A DNA stretch of 64,000 bases from Fimenecus sp045655645 (GTDB taxonomy: Bacteria > Bacillota > Clostridia > Oscillospirales > Acutalibacteraceae). The DNA is taken from positions 1 through 64,000 of the forward strand of contig JAZOPS010000047.1 in NCBI GenBank assembly GCA_045655645.1, written 5' to 3'. A program made the translations under genes and the position numbers. The notes below the pieces were generated by a model. That model was given only the letters and a program-made list of their open reading frames with translations. It ran no database searches and was not told where the DNA came from. Shown piece after piece: positions 16,577 through 25,276 of this stretch (positions are counted from its first letter, which is position 1; every line of letters begins with the position of its first letter).

Positions 16577-17175
16577 AATTTAACCCCCTCAGGTCTGTTA
16601 TCAACCATACCTTGAAGACCTCTTGACATAAGTTGGAACCATAATTCAGCAACTTGTCTAGCGGTCCATTCAGGGTGCTTATATAACCAACAATTCATAA
16701 GACCAACAGCAGCAAATTTGCCATATTCTGTTGAAAAATCATAAATGCTTTGGTTCATATTAGGAAAGAATGACTTGCACAAATCATAGACTTTTCCATC
16801 AAGAAGAGCAGTAAGTTTGAAAACGAACTCTGCATCGCCATGAACACCCATGAGCATTATGAAAGCTTCTTTGTTTTCTTCAACAAAACTTGCATATTTT
16901 TCAAGCACATCAACAGGCTTCTTTATAACTGCTTTTGGTGTGACATTATTGATAAATTCACTGAAATCGTTATAGAGATTAGTTTCAATTGACTCAACTA
17001 AATCTGCAATGTCTTTATAGTGGAGATAGAATGTTCCGCGATTGATTTCAACAAGGTCAGTAAGTTCTTTTACCGTAATTTTTGAAAGACTCTTTGTTTT
17101 TGAAAGTTCAGCAAGACCCTGTCTAATAAGCTTTTTAGTTCTTCTTACTCTTGTATCATTATCGTTAATAGGCAT
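16573..17175 (-). CDS. TetR/AcrR family transcriptional regulator
   Basis: This repressor-type protein has 200 residues. The N-terminal helix-turn-helix is at about 10-55 ('RQGLAELSKTKSLSKITVKELTDLVEINRGTFYLHYKD' region; 'NRGTFYLHY' is the recognition helix). The C-terminal ligand domain resembles the Firmicutes 'TetR_C' type. ATG 17175 follows AAGGAG at 7-8 bases. An inverted repeat covering its own promoter at 17201-17222 suggests autorepression, and the divergent ABC transporter genes start 195 bases away. It forms one operon with the CDF exporter. The ligand is unknown: metal, drug or lipid are all possible. Confidence 0.88.
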   Translation of the reverse strand: MPINDNDTRVRRTKKLIRQGLAELSKTKSLSKITVKELTDLVEINRGTFYLHYKDIADLVESIETNLYNDFSEFINNVTPKAVIKKPVDVLEKYASFVEENKEAFIMLMGVHGDAEFVFKLTALLDGKVYDLCKSFFPNMNQSIYDFSTEYGKFAAVGLMNCWLYKHPEWTARQVAELWFQLMSRGLQGMVDNRPEGVKF

Positions 17176-17200
17176 AAGAAATCTCCTTTGAATAATATAC

Positions 17201-17239
17201 TTAGTGTTGATTATAACACTAAAGTGTTCAATAATCAAC
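17201..17239 (-). promoter_or_regulatory. TetR promoter overlapped by inverted-repeat operator
   Basis: TTAGTGTT-gattat-AACACTAA (17201-17222) is a perfect 8-bp inverted repeat, and AACACT-aa-AGTGTT (17215-17228) overlaps it. On the minus strand the -10 TATAAT lies inside the repeat and a -35 TTGATT stands 17 bases upstream, so a bound repressor would block RNA polymerase. That the adjacent TetR protein binds here is inferred. Confidence 0.7.
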
Positions 17240-17369
17240 ATTTGTCTATTATTTTTGTGAAATTAGTAAAATTTTAACAAATATATTATATAAAATATGT
17301 GTAGCAATATTTAGAAATATATGATACAATAAACTGTATATATAAATTTTTACCTTAGGAGAGAAAAAA

Positions 17370-18071
17370 ATGTCATTTATCCAGTTTAATGATGTGGTAA
17401 AAACCTACAAAATGGGTGAGGTTGAAATCAAGGCTCTTGATGGAATTAGCTTCCCTATTGAGCAAGGTGAATTTGTTGTAATTGTCGGACCATCAGGTGC
17501 AGGTAAAACAACTGTACTTAACATTCTTGGTGGAATGGACAAGCCCACATCTGGCGAAGTTTTAGTTGATGGAAAAGATATTTCAAAATATACCGAACAA
17601 GAGCTTACGGGGTTCCGTCGTGATGATGTAGGATTTGTGTTCCAGTTCTATAATCTTGTGCAAAATCTTACAGCAGTTGAAAATGTTGAACTCTCTGCTC
17701 AAATTTGTGCAAATCCAATTGACGCAGAAAAGGTTTTGAGTGAAGTAGGTCTTGGTAACAGACTTGATAACTTCCCATCACAACTTTCAGGTGGTGAGCA
17801 GCAAAGAGTATCAATTGCTCGTGCTCTTGCTAAAAACCCAAAACTCTTGCTTTGCGATGAGCCGACAGGTGCTCTTGACTACATAACAGGTAAGTCAATA
17901 CTCAAACTTTTGCAAGATACTTGTAAAGAAAAAAATATGACAGTTATTGTCATTACACATAACTCTGCATTGACACCAATGGCAGATAAAATTGTTAAAA
18001 TCAAAAACGGACAGGTTGATAAAATTCTTATTAATGAAAACCCTGCTCCAGTTGAACAGATTGAATGGTAA
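17370..18071 (+). CDS. ABC transporter ATP-binding protein (LolD/MacB type)
   Basis: This ATPase of 233 residues energises the large permease encoded 24 bases downstream. The Walker A 'GPSGAGKTTVLNILGG' is at about residues 37-52, the Q-loop is in 'GFVFQFYNLVQNLTAVENVELS', the signature is 'LSGGEQQRVSIARAL', Walker B is 'LLLCDEPTGALD' and the switch His is in 'VITHN'. The type VII (MacB/LolCDE/FtsEX) class is mechanotransmitting rather than a classic transporter. AGGAGAG precedes the ATG. The adjacent divergent TetR gene may control it. Substrate unknown. Confidence 0.92.
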   Translation: MSFIQFNDVVKTYKMGEVEIKALDGISFPIEQGEFVVIVGPSGAGKTTVLNILGGMDKPTSGEVLVDGKDISKYTEQELTGFRRDDVGFVFQFYNLVQNLTAVENVELSAQICANPIDAEKVLSEVGLGNRLDNFPSQLSGGEQQRVSIARALAKNPKLLLCDEPTGALDYITGKSILKLLQDTCKEKNMTVIVITHNSALTPMADKIVKIKNGQVDKILINENPAPVEQIEW

Positions 18072-18095
18072 TCAGCGCAGAAAAGGAAGAACAAA

Positions 18096-21000
18096 ATGAC
18101 TAAATCGTTAAGAAAAGATTTTGGCAGAGAAATAAAGAAAAATTTTGGACGCTTTATTTCAATTTTGCTCATTGCTGCTTTAGGTGTTGCCTTTTATTCG
18201 GGAATCCGTTCAGCAATGCCAGCAATGCATAAAACTGCCGATAAAGTTTATGACGCGGAAAACTTTATGGATATCCGTGTTATCGGTACTCTTGGTATAA
18301 CCCAAAAAGACCTTGCAAAAATAGAAGGTGTTCAGGGCGTTGGCTTGGCAGAAGGCTCAATTCAAAAGGATTATATCTGTCTTGCAAACTCAAACGAAAT
18401 CGTTACAAAGATAATGTCAATGCCTAAAACAATCAATGATGTTAAAGTTAGTGAAGGCAGATTTCCAACAGTATATAACGAATGTGTTGTTAGCCGTGAA
18501 TTTATTGATGCATCAGGTCTTAAAATAGGTGACAGTGTTACATTCACAAGCGGCTCAGATGAAGATATTTATGATACTCTTGCTGCTGATACATACATAA
18601 TTGTTGGTATTTGCTCAACATCATATTTCCTTAATGGTGATATGGGTACAAGCAGTATCGGCGATGGTATTGTTGACGGATATATTGTTATCCCAGAAGA
18701 AGCGTTTGTAGTGGATTATTACACAACAGTTCATGTGCTTGTTGATGGCGTTAAAGACCTTGATTGTTATAGTGAAGAATATAAAGAAAAAGTTCAATTA
18801 GTAATTGACCAAATAAAAGATATCTCTGATAAGCGTTGTGCAATTCGTTTCAGTGAAGTTCGTGCAAAGAGTGCAGATATGCTTCAAAAAGCAGTCAATG
18901 ATTATGAAAGAGCAAAATTAGTTGCCGAAACCGAGTTGGCTGAGTCATATCAAAAACTTCTTGATACTGAAGCAATGCTTAAGGATGCAAGAGAAAAGTT
19001 TGAAGAAGAGAAAAAGGTTTTAGCTAATGCCGAAACTGAACTTCCACTTAGAAAACAACAAATTGCTGAAGCAGAAAGAGATATTGCAGAGGGTGAGAAA
19101 GAACTCAACCGAATGGAAGCATCTTATAATGAGCAAAAAGTTAAGGTTCAAATCGCAAAAGATGCTTATGAGCAAATGCTTGGAGACCCCAATGTCACCG
19201 AGATGGAATTAACAGAAGCAAGAAATGCACTTTTGCTTGTTTCTGGTATTTATGACACTCTTGAAAAGCAGATGAAAGCCAAGAGAATTGAATTAGAAGA
19301 CGGTAAAAAAGAAGTTGCAGAGGGTAAGAAAACAATTGCCGAAGTTGAAAAGGTTCTTGCAGATAAAAACACAATAACCGAAACAGAAAAGAAACTTACC
19401 GACTCTGAAATTGAACTTCAGCGTGGTAAGGAGCAATATGAAATTGCAAAGCAAGATGCTATTGATGAACTTGCCGATGCAAAAGAGAAACTCTCAAAGG
19501 CAGAAGCTGATATCAACAACATGGAAACACCTGTTTGGTATGTCCTTGATAGAACATCTGTTGAATCAAATATGAGTTTCACAACTGATGCTGAAAGTAT
19601 TGGCGCTATTGGTACAGTTTTCCCAATTATCTTCTTCATTGTTGCAGCTCTTGTTGCACTCACAACAATGACCCGTATGGTTGAAGAGCAGAGAACACAG
19701 ATTGGTACTCTTAAGGCTTTGGGATACAGTCAGAAATCAATTGCTGCAAAATATATTCTCTATGCATTGCTTGCAACCTTGTTGGGTGGCGTAATCGGTG
19801 TGTTTGTTGGTGAATTTACAATTCCTACTATCATCGTTTCAGCTTATAAAATGGTTTATTATAACCTTCAGGATAGCGTTATTGAGTTTAACGCTGTTTA
19901 TGGTATCACAGCAGTTGTCGCAGCAATCATTTGCACAGTTGGTGCAGCCTATTTTGCTTGCTACAAAACACTTCTTGGTGGCGCAGCAGACCTTATGCGT
20001 CCTGAAGCTCCTAAAGCAGGTAAACGAATTTTCCTTGAAAAGATTGACGCTATTTGGGAAAGACTTGATTTTGGTCAAAAAGCTGCAATGCGAAATCTTT
20101 TCAGATATAAAAAGCGTTTCTTTATGACACTTTTTGGTGTTGGCGGATGTATGGCTCTTTTGCTTGTTGGTTTTGGTATTCGCGATTCAGTTTCTGCAAT
20201 GGCAAATAACCAATATGGTGATGTGTTCCAGTTTGACGGAGTAGTCAGCGTTGATTCAACTCTCACAAGAGCACAACGCCGTGCAATGCTTGCAGATATT
20301 TCTGATTTGTCAGATGTTGAAAGTGGCTTGCAGGCAAACAGAACAATGGTATATGCAACAAATTCAAATGATGCAAAATTTGAAAACGAAAAGAACGCAT
20401 ATATGGTTGTGCCAAGAAATATTGACGATTTCAAACAGTTTGTAAAACTTGAAGAAAGAACAGGTCTTTTAACTGATTTAAATCTCTCTGACGACGGTGT
20501 AATCATCACAGAAAAATATGCAAATATGTTAGGCGTCGGCGTTGGTGACAGTATCTTCATCAGAAAAGGCGAGTCGGACGCATTCCCTAAAGAAGTTAAA
20601 ATTGCGGGTATAACAGAAAACTATATTTTCCATTATATCTATATGACACCTAATCTTTATCAGACAATTTATAACGAGTCTGCTGAACTTAATACAATTT
20701 ATCTTAAGACAACAGACGCAGTGAATGTTGCTGATTTCAGTGAACAGATTCTCAAAATCAACGGTGTAAATACAGTTGTTATGAATGAAACTGAACTTAA
20801 CGACATTAAAGATGTCATTAACAGACTTTATTTTGTTATTGTTATAATGATTCTTGCAGCTGGTGCTTTGGCATTCATTGTTCTTTACAACCTTAACAAT
20901 ATCAATATCACAGAAAGAAGACGCGAACTTGCAACACTTAAACTTTTAGGTTTTTATGATAGCGAAACTGCAGCTTATGTGTTCCGTGAAAACCTTGTGC

Positions 21001-21227
21001 TTACAATACTTGGTACGGTTCTCGGTATTTTCTTGGGTATTATCTTGCACAAGTTCGTTATGATAACTGTTGAAACAGATGTCTATATGTTCGGCAGAGA
21101 ACTTGAGTGGTATAGCATTTTAATTGGCGCAATTCTTACAATTGTATTCTCATTAATAGTGAATTTTGTAATGTATTTCAAACTCAAAAAGATTGATATG
21201 ATTGAGTCACTTAAGAGTGTAGAATAA
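18096..21227 (+). CDS. Large FtsX-like ABC transporter permease with periplasmic-side coiled coil
   Basis: This membrane protein of 1043 residues pairs with the preceding ATPase. A membrane helix at about 19-37 is followed by an extracellular MacB-type domain. Residues about 265-475 are a long heptad-rich coiled coil, mostly Glu, Lys and Ala ('AEAERDIAEGEKELNRMEA'). The first FtsX core (about 500-650) follows, then a second helix and external domain (from about 680), and a final FtsX core (about 910-1040, 'LYNLNNINITERRRELATLKLLG'). The duplicated core gives the whole permease in one chain. Similar proteins in Firmicutes are linked to cell-envelope stress or export of lipids or peptides, but the substrate cannot be read here. 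Confidence 0.85.
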   Translation: MTKSLRKDFGREIKKNFGRFISILLIAALGVAFYSGIRSAMPAMHKTADKVYDAENFMDIRVIGTLGITQKDLAKIEGVQGVGLAEGSIQKDYICLANSNEIVTKIMSMPKTINDVKVSEGRFPTVYNECVVSREFIDASGLKIGDSVTFTSGSDEDIYDTLAADTYIIVGICSTSYFLNGDMGTSSIGDGIVDGYIVIPEEAFVVDYYTTVHVLVDGVKDLDCYSEEYKEKVQLVIDQIKDISDKRCAIRFSEVRAKSADMLQKAVNDYERAKLVAETELAESYQKLLDTEAMLKDAREKFEEEKKVLANAETELPLRKQQIAEAERDIAEGEKELNRMEASYNEQKVKVQIAKDAYEQMLGDPNVTEMELTEARNALLLVSGIYDTLEKQMKAKRIELEDGKKEVAEGKKTIAEVEKVLADKNTITETEKKLTDSEIELQRGKEQYEIAKQDAIDELADAKEKLSKAEADINNMETPVWYVLDRTSVESNMSFTTDAESIGAIGTVFPIIFFIVAALVALTTMTRMVEEQRTQIGTLKALGYSQKSIAAKYILYALLATLLGGVIGVFVGEFTIPTIIVSAYKMVYYNLQDSVIEFNAVYGITAVVAAIICTVGAAYFACYKTLLGGAADLMRPEAPKAGKRIFLEKIDAIWERLDFGQKAAMRNLFRYKKRFFMTLFGVGGCMALLLVGFGIRDSVSAMANNQYGDVFQFDGVVSVDSTLTRAQRRAMLADISDLSDVESGLQANRTMVYATNSNDAKFENEKNAYMVVPRNIDDFKQFVKLEERTGLLTDLNLSDDGVIITEKYANMLGVGVGDSIFIRKGESDAFPKEVKIAGITENYIFHYIYMTPNLYQTIYNESAELNTIYLKTTDAVNVADFSEQILKINGVNTVVMNETELNDIKDVINRLYFVIVIMILAAGALAFIVLYNLNNINITERRRELATLKLLGFYDSETAAYVFRENLVLTILGTVLGIFLGIILHKFVMITVETDVYMFGRELEWYSILIGAILTIVFSLIVNFVMYFKLKKIDMIESLKSVE

Positions 21228-21262
21228 AACGATTCGAAAATTAGGAAGAAGGGGGAAGGATA

Positions 21263-22507
21263 ATGGGTTATATTAAAAATTTAACAAGTAATATGTCTTT
21301 CAATGTCAGACGCGAAGAGTTTGAACATTGGGAAGAACCTAAAATAAAAAAAGCATTGCATATTGAATTTGCAACAAAAAACAGTTCAAATGCTAAAGCT
21401 TTTTTGCCCATTGCCTGTGTACTCGCGCTTTTTATAATGTCAGTTTATTCGTTTGGTGTCCATTGGGAACTTTTTGAATTCCAGTTGGACTATGCGTTGG
21501 TTTATCTGGCATTATTCGTAATATCTTTTGTGTTCTATTTTGTTGTAAGACATCAATCAAAAGATATTGAGAAAAATGATAAAAAAATACTTGCAACAGT
21601 AAGCATTCTAACAGCCTTTTATATGGTTTGGGTTTCGTTCTTGTTGTTTGTTAACAGAAATCTTGAAGCGTCAATTATCGTTTATACAGCTACCATAGTT
21701 ATTATTACACAGGGTATTTATCTTGCACCAAGATTTTCAGCATGGTTTGTAACATTGAGTACAACGCTGTTTTTAGTAACTAACTTTACAAGAAATGGAA
21801 TAGAAGACCTTGACTTTGAAGCAACAGTTGGTATCATCGTGTTGTCTTTCGTTTCCTTTGTGGTTTCATATAGCCGTTATTGTAACCGTTGCCGAGCAGT
21901 TTATAATGAAATTCTCATTGTTGAGCAGAATAAACAGCTTGACGATATGGTTAAAGAGTTGCAAGAGCAAAAGGAAATTCTTGAAAAAACCAATGAAGAA
22001 CTTGAAAGTGCTTATGTTCGTGATAGTATGACAGGGCTTTATAATCGTTGGTATTGGAATAAGATTTTTGAAGAAACTCTTGAAGACTGCAAAAAAGCCG
22101 AAAACTTTACAGCAGTCTATATGATGGATGTGGACAATTTCAAGTCCATCAATGACACCAAGGGACATTCAATGGGTGATAAATGCCTTATTGCCATTGC
22201 AGAAGTCCTTGAAAGAGAAACAAAGAATATTGATGATTGTGATGTTTTTAGAATGGGTGGCGAAGAATTTGTTGTTTTCTGTCGTAACATCGACAAACCA
22301 AACGCAATCAAACTTGCCGATGCAATTCTCAAAAATATTCAGAATATTAAAATTATGGGGCTTGATACAATGCTCACCGTGAGTGTTGGTGTACATATCC
22401 AAAAGGTCGAAAACCGAAGTGATATTGAAGAATTCATAGTTAAAGCAGATAAAGCTATGTATGAATCAAAAAATACAGGCAAAAACAAAGTTACATTGTC
22501 TTTTTAA
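21263..22507 (+). CDS. Membrane-bound diguanylate cyclase (GGDEF domain)
   Basis: This sensor-type enzyme of 414 residues should make cyclic di-GMP from two GTP. About six membrane helices fill residues 45-210, then a short coiled coil (about 222-255, 'QLDDMVKELQEQKEILEKTNEELE') links to the GGDEF domain. The active-site motif is GGEEF at 332-336, an active variant, and 'DVDNFKSINDTKGHSMGD' gives the metal and guanine contacts. The RxxD inhibitory site five residues before the motif is absent, so product feedback at that site is unlikely. It follows the permease by 35 bases and may be cotranscribed. The signal sensed by the membrane part is unknown. Confidence 0.9.
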   Translation: MGYIKNLTSNMSFNVRREEFEHWEEPKIKKALHIEFATKNSSNAKAFLPIACVLALFIMSVYSFGVHWELFEFQLDYALVYLALFVISFVFYFVVRHQSKDIEKNDKKILATVSILTAFYMVWVSFLLFVNRNLEASIIVYTATIVIITQGIYLAPRFSAWFVTLSTTLFLVTNFTRNGIEDLDFEATVGIIVLSFVSFVVSYSRYCNRCRAVYNEILIVEQNKQLDDMVKELQEQKEILEKTNEELESAYVRDSMTGLYNRWYWNKIFEETLEDCKKAENFTAVYMMDVDNFKSINDTKGHSMGDKCLIAIAEVLERETKNIDDCDVFRMGGEEFVVFCRNIDKPNAIKLADAILKNIQNIKIMGLDTMLTVSVGVHIQKVENRSDIEEFIVKADKAMYESKNTGKNKVTLSF

Positions 22508-22520
22508 AGGAGAATAAATT

Positions 22521-23114
22521 ATGTTTCATCAGTTAAACGCACCTATTGCAGGTGATAAGGTTGCAACAATCAAAACAAATATGGGCGAAATCAAAATCAA
22601 GCTTTTCCCAGAGTTTGCACCAAAAGCAGTTGAGAATCTTACAACTCATGCAAAGAATGGTTATTATGACGGACTTATTTTCCACCGTGTAATCAACGAC
22701 TTTATGATTCAGGGTGGTGACCCAAATGGTACTGGTACAGGTGGACAAAGCATCTGGGGACATTCATTCGAAGACGAATTCACAGGCGAACTTCATAATC
22801 TCCGTGGTGCTCTTTCAATGGCAAATGCAGGTCCAAACACCAATGGTAGCCAGTTCTTTATCGTTCAGGCAAAAGAAGTTCCAGAAGACTTGCTTGACCA
22901 GATGAGAAGTGCTCGTGAAGACCTTTTTCCAACAGAATGTATCGAAGCATATGAAGAAATGGGTGGAACACCTTGGCTTGATTTCCGTCACACAGTTTTC
23001 GGTCAGGTATTTGAAGGAATGGATGTTGTTGACGCAATCGCAAAAGTTCCTGCTGATTATTTCAACAACAAACCTAAAGAAGATGTAATCATCGAAACAA
23101 TTATTATTGAATGA
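22521..23114 (+). CDS. Cyclophilin-type peptidyl-prolyl cis-trans isomerase
   Basis: This cytoplasmic isomerase of 197 residues catalyses proline isomerisation during folding. 'FHRVINDFMIQGGDPNGTGTGG' carries the catalytic Arg and the F/Q substrate contacts, 'GALSMANAGPNTNGSQFFI' is the central signature, and 'HTVFGQVFEGMDVVDAIAKV' closes the barrel. An insertion of about 25 residues ('EVPEDLLDQMRSAREDLF...') before the last block is longer than in minimal bacterial cyclophilins. AAGGAG lies 8 bases before the ATG. No signal peptide is present. Confidence 0.92.
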   Translation: MFHQLNAPIAGDKVATIKTNMGEIKIKLFPEFAPKAVENLTTHAKNGYYDGLIFHRVINDFMIQGGDPNGTGTGGQSIWGHSFEDEFTGELHNLRGALSMANAGPNTNGSQFFIVQAKEVPEDLLDQMRSAREDLFPTECIEAYEEMGGTPWLDFRHTVFGQVFEGMDVVDAIAKVPADYFNNKPKEDVIIETIIIE

Positions 23115-23126
23115 AAACCTTAAGCG

Positions 23127-23173
23127 CCTCCCTCTGACGAGGGAGGTGTCTGCGTAAGCAGACGGAGGGAGAG
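23127..23173 (+). repeat. Double-hairpin intergenic repeat supplying the mtaD ribosome binding site
   Basis: CCTCCCTC-tgac-GAGGGAGG (23127-23146) is followed at once by GTCTGC-gtaa-GCAGAC (23148-23163) and then GGAGGGAGAG (23164-23173). The last block is the only ribosome binding site for mtaD at 23181, and it is complementary to the CCTCCCTC arm of the first hairpin, so the two could compete. Confidence 0.75.
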
Positions 23174-23180
23174 AAAAAAT

Positions 23181-24476
23181 ATGCTCTTTAAAAATATCAG
23201 TATTATAAATCCAAATCTTGAAATCGAAAATAATATGTATGTGGGTGTCAAGGGTGATAAAATTGACTATATCGGAATAGTAAAACCACAGGAAAACTAT
23301 GGTGAAGAATATGATGGCACAGGCAAAGTGCTTTCATCAGGCTTTGTAAATCTTCATACTCACTCACCAATGACCTTGCTTCGTGGTTATGCTGAAAATT
23401 TGCCACTTGACCGTTGGCTTAACGAAAAGGTTTTCCCATTTGAAGACCGTCTTAACTGTGATAGAGCGTATTACGGTACAATGCTTTCAATCGCAGAAAT
23501 GCTCAGTAGTGGTACAACATCTTTTACAGATATGTATTTCTTCGGTGACGGTGTAATGAAAGCCGTAATCGATAGTAAGGCAAAGACCAATTTCGGCCGT
23601 TCAATCGTGAGCTTTGTTGATGAAGATATAGAGAAGAATGACCGTTTTCAGGAAGGTATTTACCTTGCAGAAAAGTATCACAACACTCAGAATGGCAAAA
23701 TCAAAATTGATATGAGTCTTCATGCCGAATATACAAACCGACTTTCAATTATTGAGCAGTTTGGTGAATTTACAAAGGGTAAGGACTATATAAATCATAT
23801 TCATTTGTCCGAAACAAAGGCAGAACACGAGAATTGCAAAGCAAAATACGGCAAAACCCCTGCTCGACTTTTTTATGATGCAAAAGTGTTCAATAGTCCA
23901 ACAATTCTTGCTCATTGTGTGTGGGTTGAAGAGGGCGATATGGATATTTTTAAAGAAATGGGTGTAACTGTTGCACATTGTCCTGCAAGTAATATGAAAC
24001 TCGGTAGTGGCTTCTGTGACACCTATAAATTACTCCAAAAAGGTGTTAATATCGGTATCGGTACAGACTCTGCAGCAAGTAATAACGGACTTGATATTAT
24101 GCGTGAGATGTATCTTGCTGCACTCTTGCCAAAGGGTGTTAACAATCAGGCTGATATTGTGACTCCACAGGATGTTTACAGAATGGCAACTGTCAATGGC
24201 TATAAAGCACAGGGCAGAATGGACTGTGGTGAAATCAAGGTTGGTAACAAGGCGGACCTTGTTGTGATTGATATGACAACACCGAATATGTATCCCGATT
24301 TTGATATACTTAATAATATGGTATATTCTGCAAACAAGAGTAATGTAGTCCTTACAATGGTTGATGGTGAAGTCCTTTATAAAAATGGTGAATTCACAAC
24401 TATTGATGTTGAAAAAATGGGCTATGAAGTAAGCAAATTAGTTCGCGAAGTAGTAAACGAGGTTAATGCACAATGA
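23181..24476 (+). CDS. mtaD: 5-methylthioadenosine / S-adenosylhomocysteine deaminase
   Basis: This amidohydrolase of 431 residues deaminates adenosine-type thioethers or 5'-deoxyadenosine to the inosine form. The metal site begins with 'NLHTHSPMTLLRGYAENLPLDRWL', the MtaD/SsnA hallmark. It continues with 'DMSLHAEYTNRLSIIEQ', 'NHIHLSETKAEHENC' and 'VAHCPASNMKLGSGF', and closes with the metal Asp in 'IGIGTDSAASNNGLDIMREM'. It overlaps pnp by 4 bases (ATGA), so its product passes to the phosphorylase. The substrate among MTA, SAH and 5'-deoxyadenosine cannot be set from sequence; the presence of mtnA downstream favours MTA or 5'-deoxyadenosine. Confidence 0.88.
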   Translation: MLFKNISIINPNLEIENNMYVGVKGDKIDYIGIVKPQENYGEEYDGTGKVLSSGFVNLHTHSPMTLLRGYAENLPLDRWLNEKVFPFEDRLNCDRAYYGTMLSIAEMLSSGTTSFTDMYFFGDGVMKAVIDSKAKTNFGRSIVSFVDEDIEKNDRFQEGIYLAEKYHNTQNGKIKIDMSLHAEYTNRLSIIEQFGEFTKGKDYINHIHLSETKAEHENCKAKYGKTPARLFYDAKVFNSPTILAHCVWVEEGDMDIFKEMGVTVAHCPASNMKLGSGFCDTYKLLQKGVNIGIGTDSAASNNGLDIMREMYLAALLPKGVNNQADIVTPQDVYRMATVNGYKAQGRMDCGEIKVGNKADLVVIDMTTPNMYPDFDILNNMVYSANKSNVVLTMVDGEVLYKNGEFTTIDVEKMGYEVSKLVREVVNEVNAQ

Positions 24477-25276
24477 TTACAAAAGCGGTTGAATTTATAA
24501 AATCAAAAATTACTGGTGACTTTGAAATCGGTATCATTTTAGGTAGTGGACTTGGCACTCTCGGTGAAAAAATCGAAAATCCACAGTATGTGGACTATGC
24601 CGATATTCCGAATTTCCCTGTTTCCACAGCACCCGGACATGTTGGCAGATTTGTTTTCGGTACACTCAATGGTAAAAAAGTTATGTGTATGCAAGGCAGA
24701 ATTCATTTGTATGAAGGCTATCCTGTAGAAAATGTTGTAATGCCAATTCGTGTTATGAAAATGATGGGTGTTAAAAAACTTATCGTTACAAATGCAGCAG
24801 GTGGTATCAACGAAAGCTTTGATGTTGGTGATATTATGGTTATTACTGACCATATCAATTTTACAGGTAGAAATTGTCTTATAGGTAAAAACGACGATGA
24901 TTTTGGTTGCCGTTTTCCTGATATGAGCTTTGCTTATGCACCAGCTCTTCGTGAAACTGCATTCAATTGTGCAGAAAAATTATGTATGAAACTTCAACAG
25001 GGTGTGTATATCGGTTGTACAGGACCTTCTTATGAAACACCAGCTGAAATTCGTGCATTCAGAATTATGGGAGCTGATACTGTTGGCATGTCAACAGTAC
25101 AAGAAGTAATCGCAGCAAATCATTGTGGTATAGATGTCCTTGGTTTCTCACTTGTTTCAAATAAGGCAGCAGGACTTTCAGGCGAAAGACTTACTGAAGA
25201 AGAAGTTCTCACAATCGGCAGACAAAAGAGTGAAGAAATGCAAAAACTCATTACTGAAATAGTAGGTGAATTCTGA
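24473..25276 (+). CDS. Purine nucleoside phosphorylase (6-oxopurine type; possible methylthioinosine phosphorylase)
   Basis: This trimeric-type phosphorylase of 267 residues splits a purine nucleoside with phosphate. 'GIILGSGLG' is the phosphate loop, 'GRFVFGTLNGKKVMCMQGRIHLYEGY' and 'VTNAAGGIN' are family blocks, and 'GPSYETPAEIRAFRIMGADTVGMSTVQEV' is the purine and ribose site. Asn230 in 'VSNKAAG' is the residue that selects 6-oxopurines; MTA phosphorylases have Asp there. This agrees with the deaminase upstream acting first, giving (methylthio)inosine or 5'-deoxyinosine as substrate and hypoxanthine plus a 5-modified ribose 1-phosphate as products. It is joined to mtnA by a TGATG overlap. 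A plain inosine/guanosine phosphorylase remains possible. Confidence 0.88.
   Translation: MITKAVEFIKSKITGDFEIGIILGSGLGTLGEKIENPQYVDYADIPNFPVSTAPGHVGRFVFGTLNGKKVMCMQGRIHLYEGYPVENVVMPIRVMKMMGVKKLIVTNAAGGINESFDVGDIMVITDHINFTGRNCLIGKNDDDFGCRFPDMSFAYAPALRETAFNCAEKLCMKLQQGVYIGCTGPSYETPAEIRAFRIMGADTVGMSTVQEVIAANHCGIDVLGFSLVSNKAAGLSGERLTEEEVLTIGRQKSEEMQKLITEIVGEF

Noticed and set aside
20075..20560. 161-codon minus-strand open frame inside the ABC permease gene
   Set aside because: No ribosome binding site, no recognisable domain, and it lies fully within a well-supported gene; it is a shadow frame.
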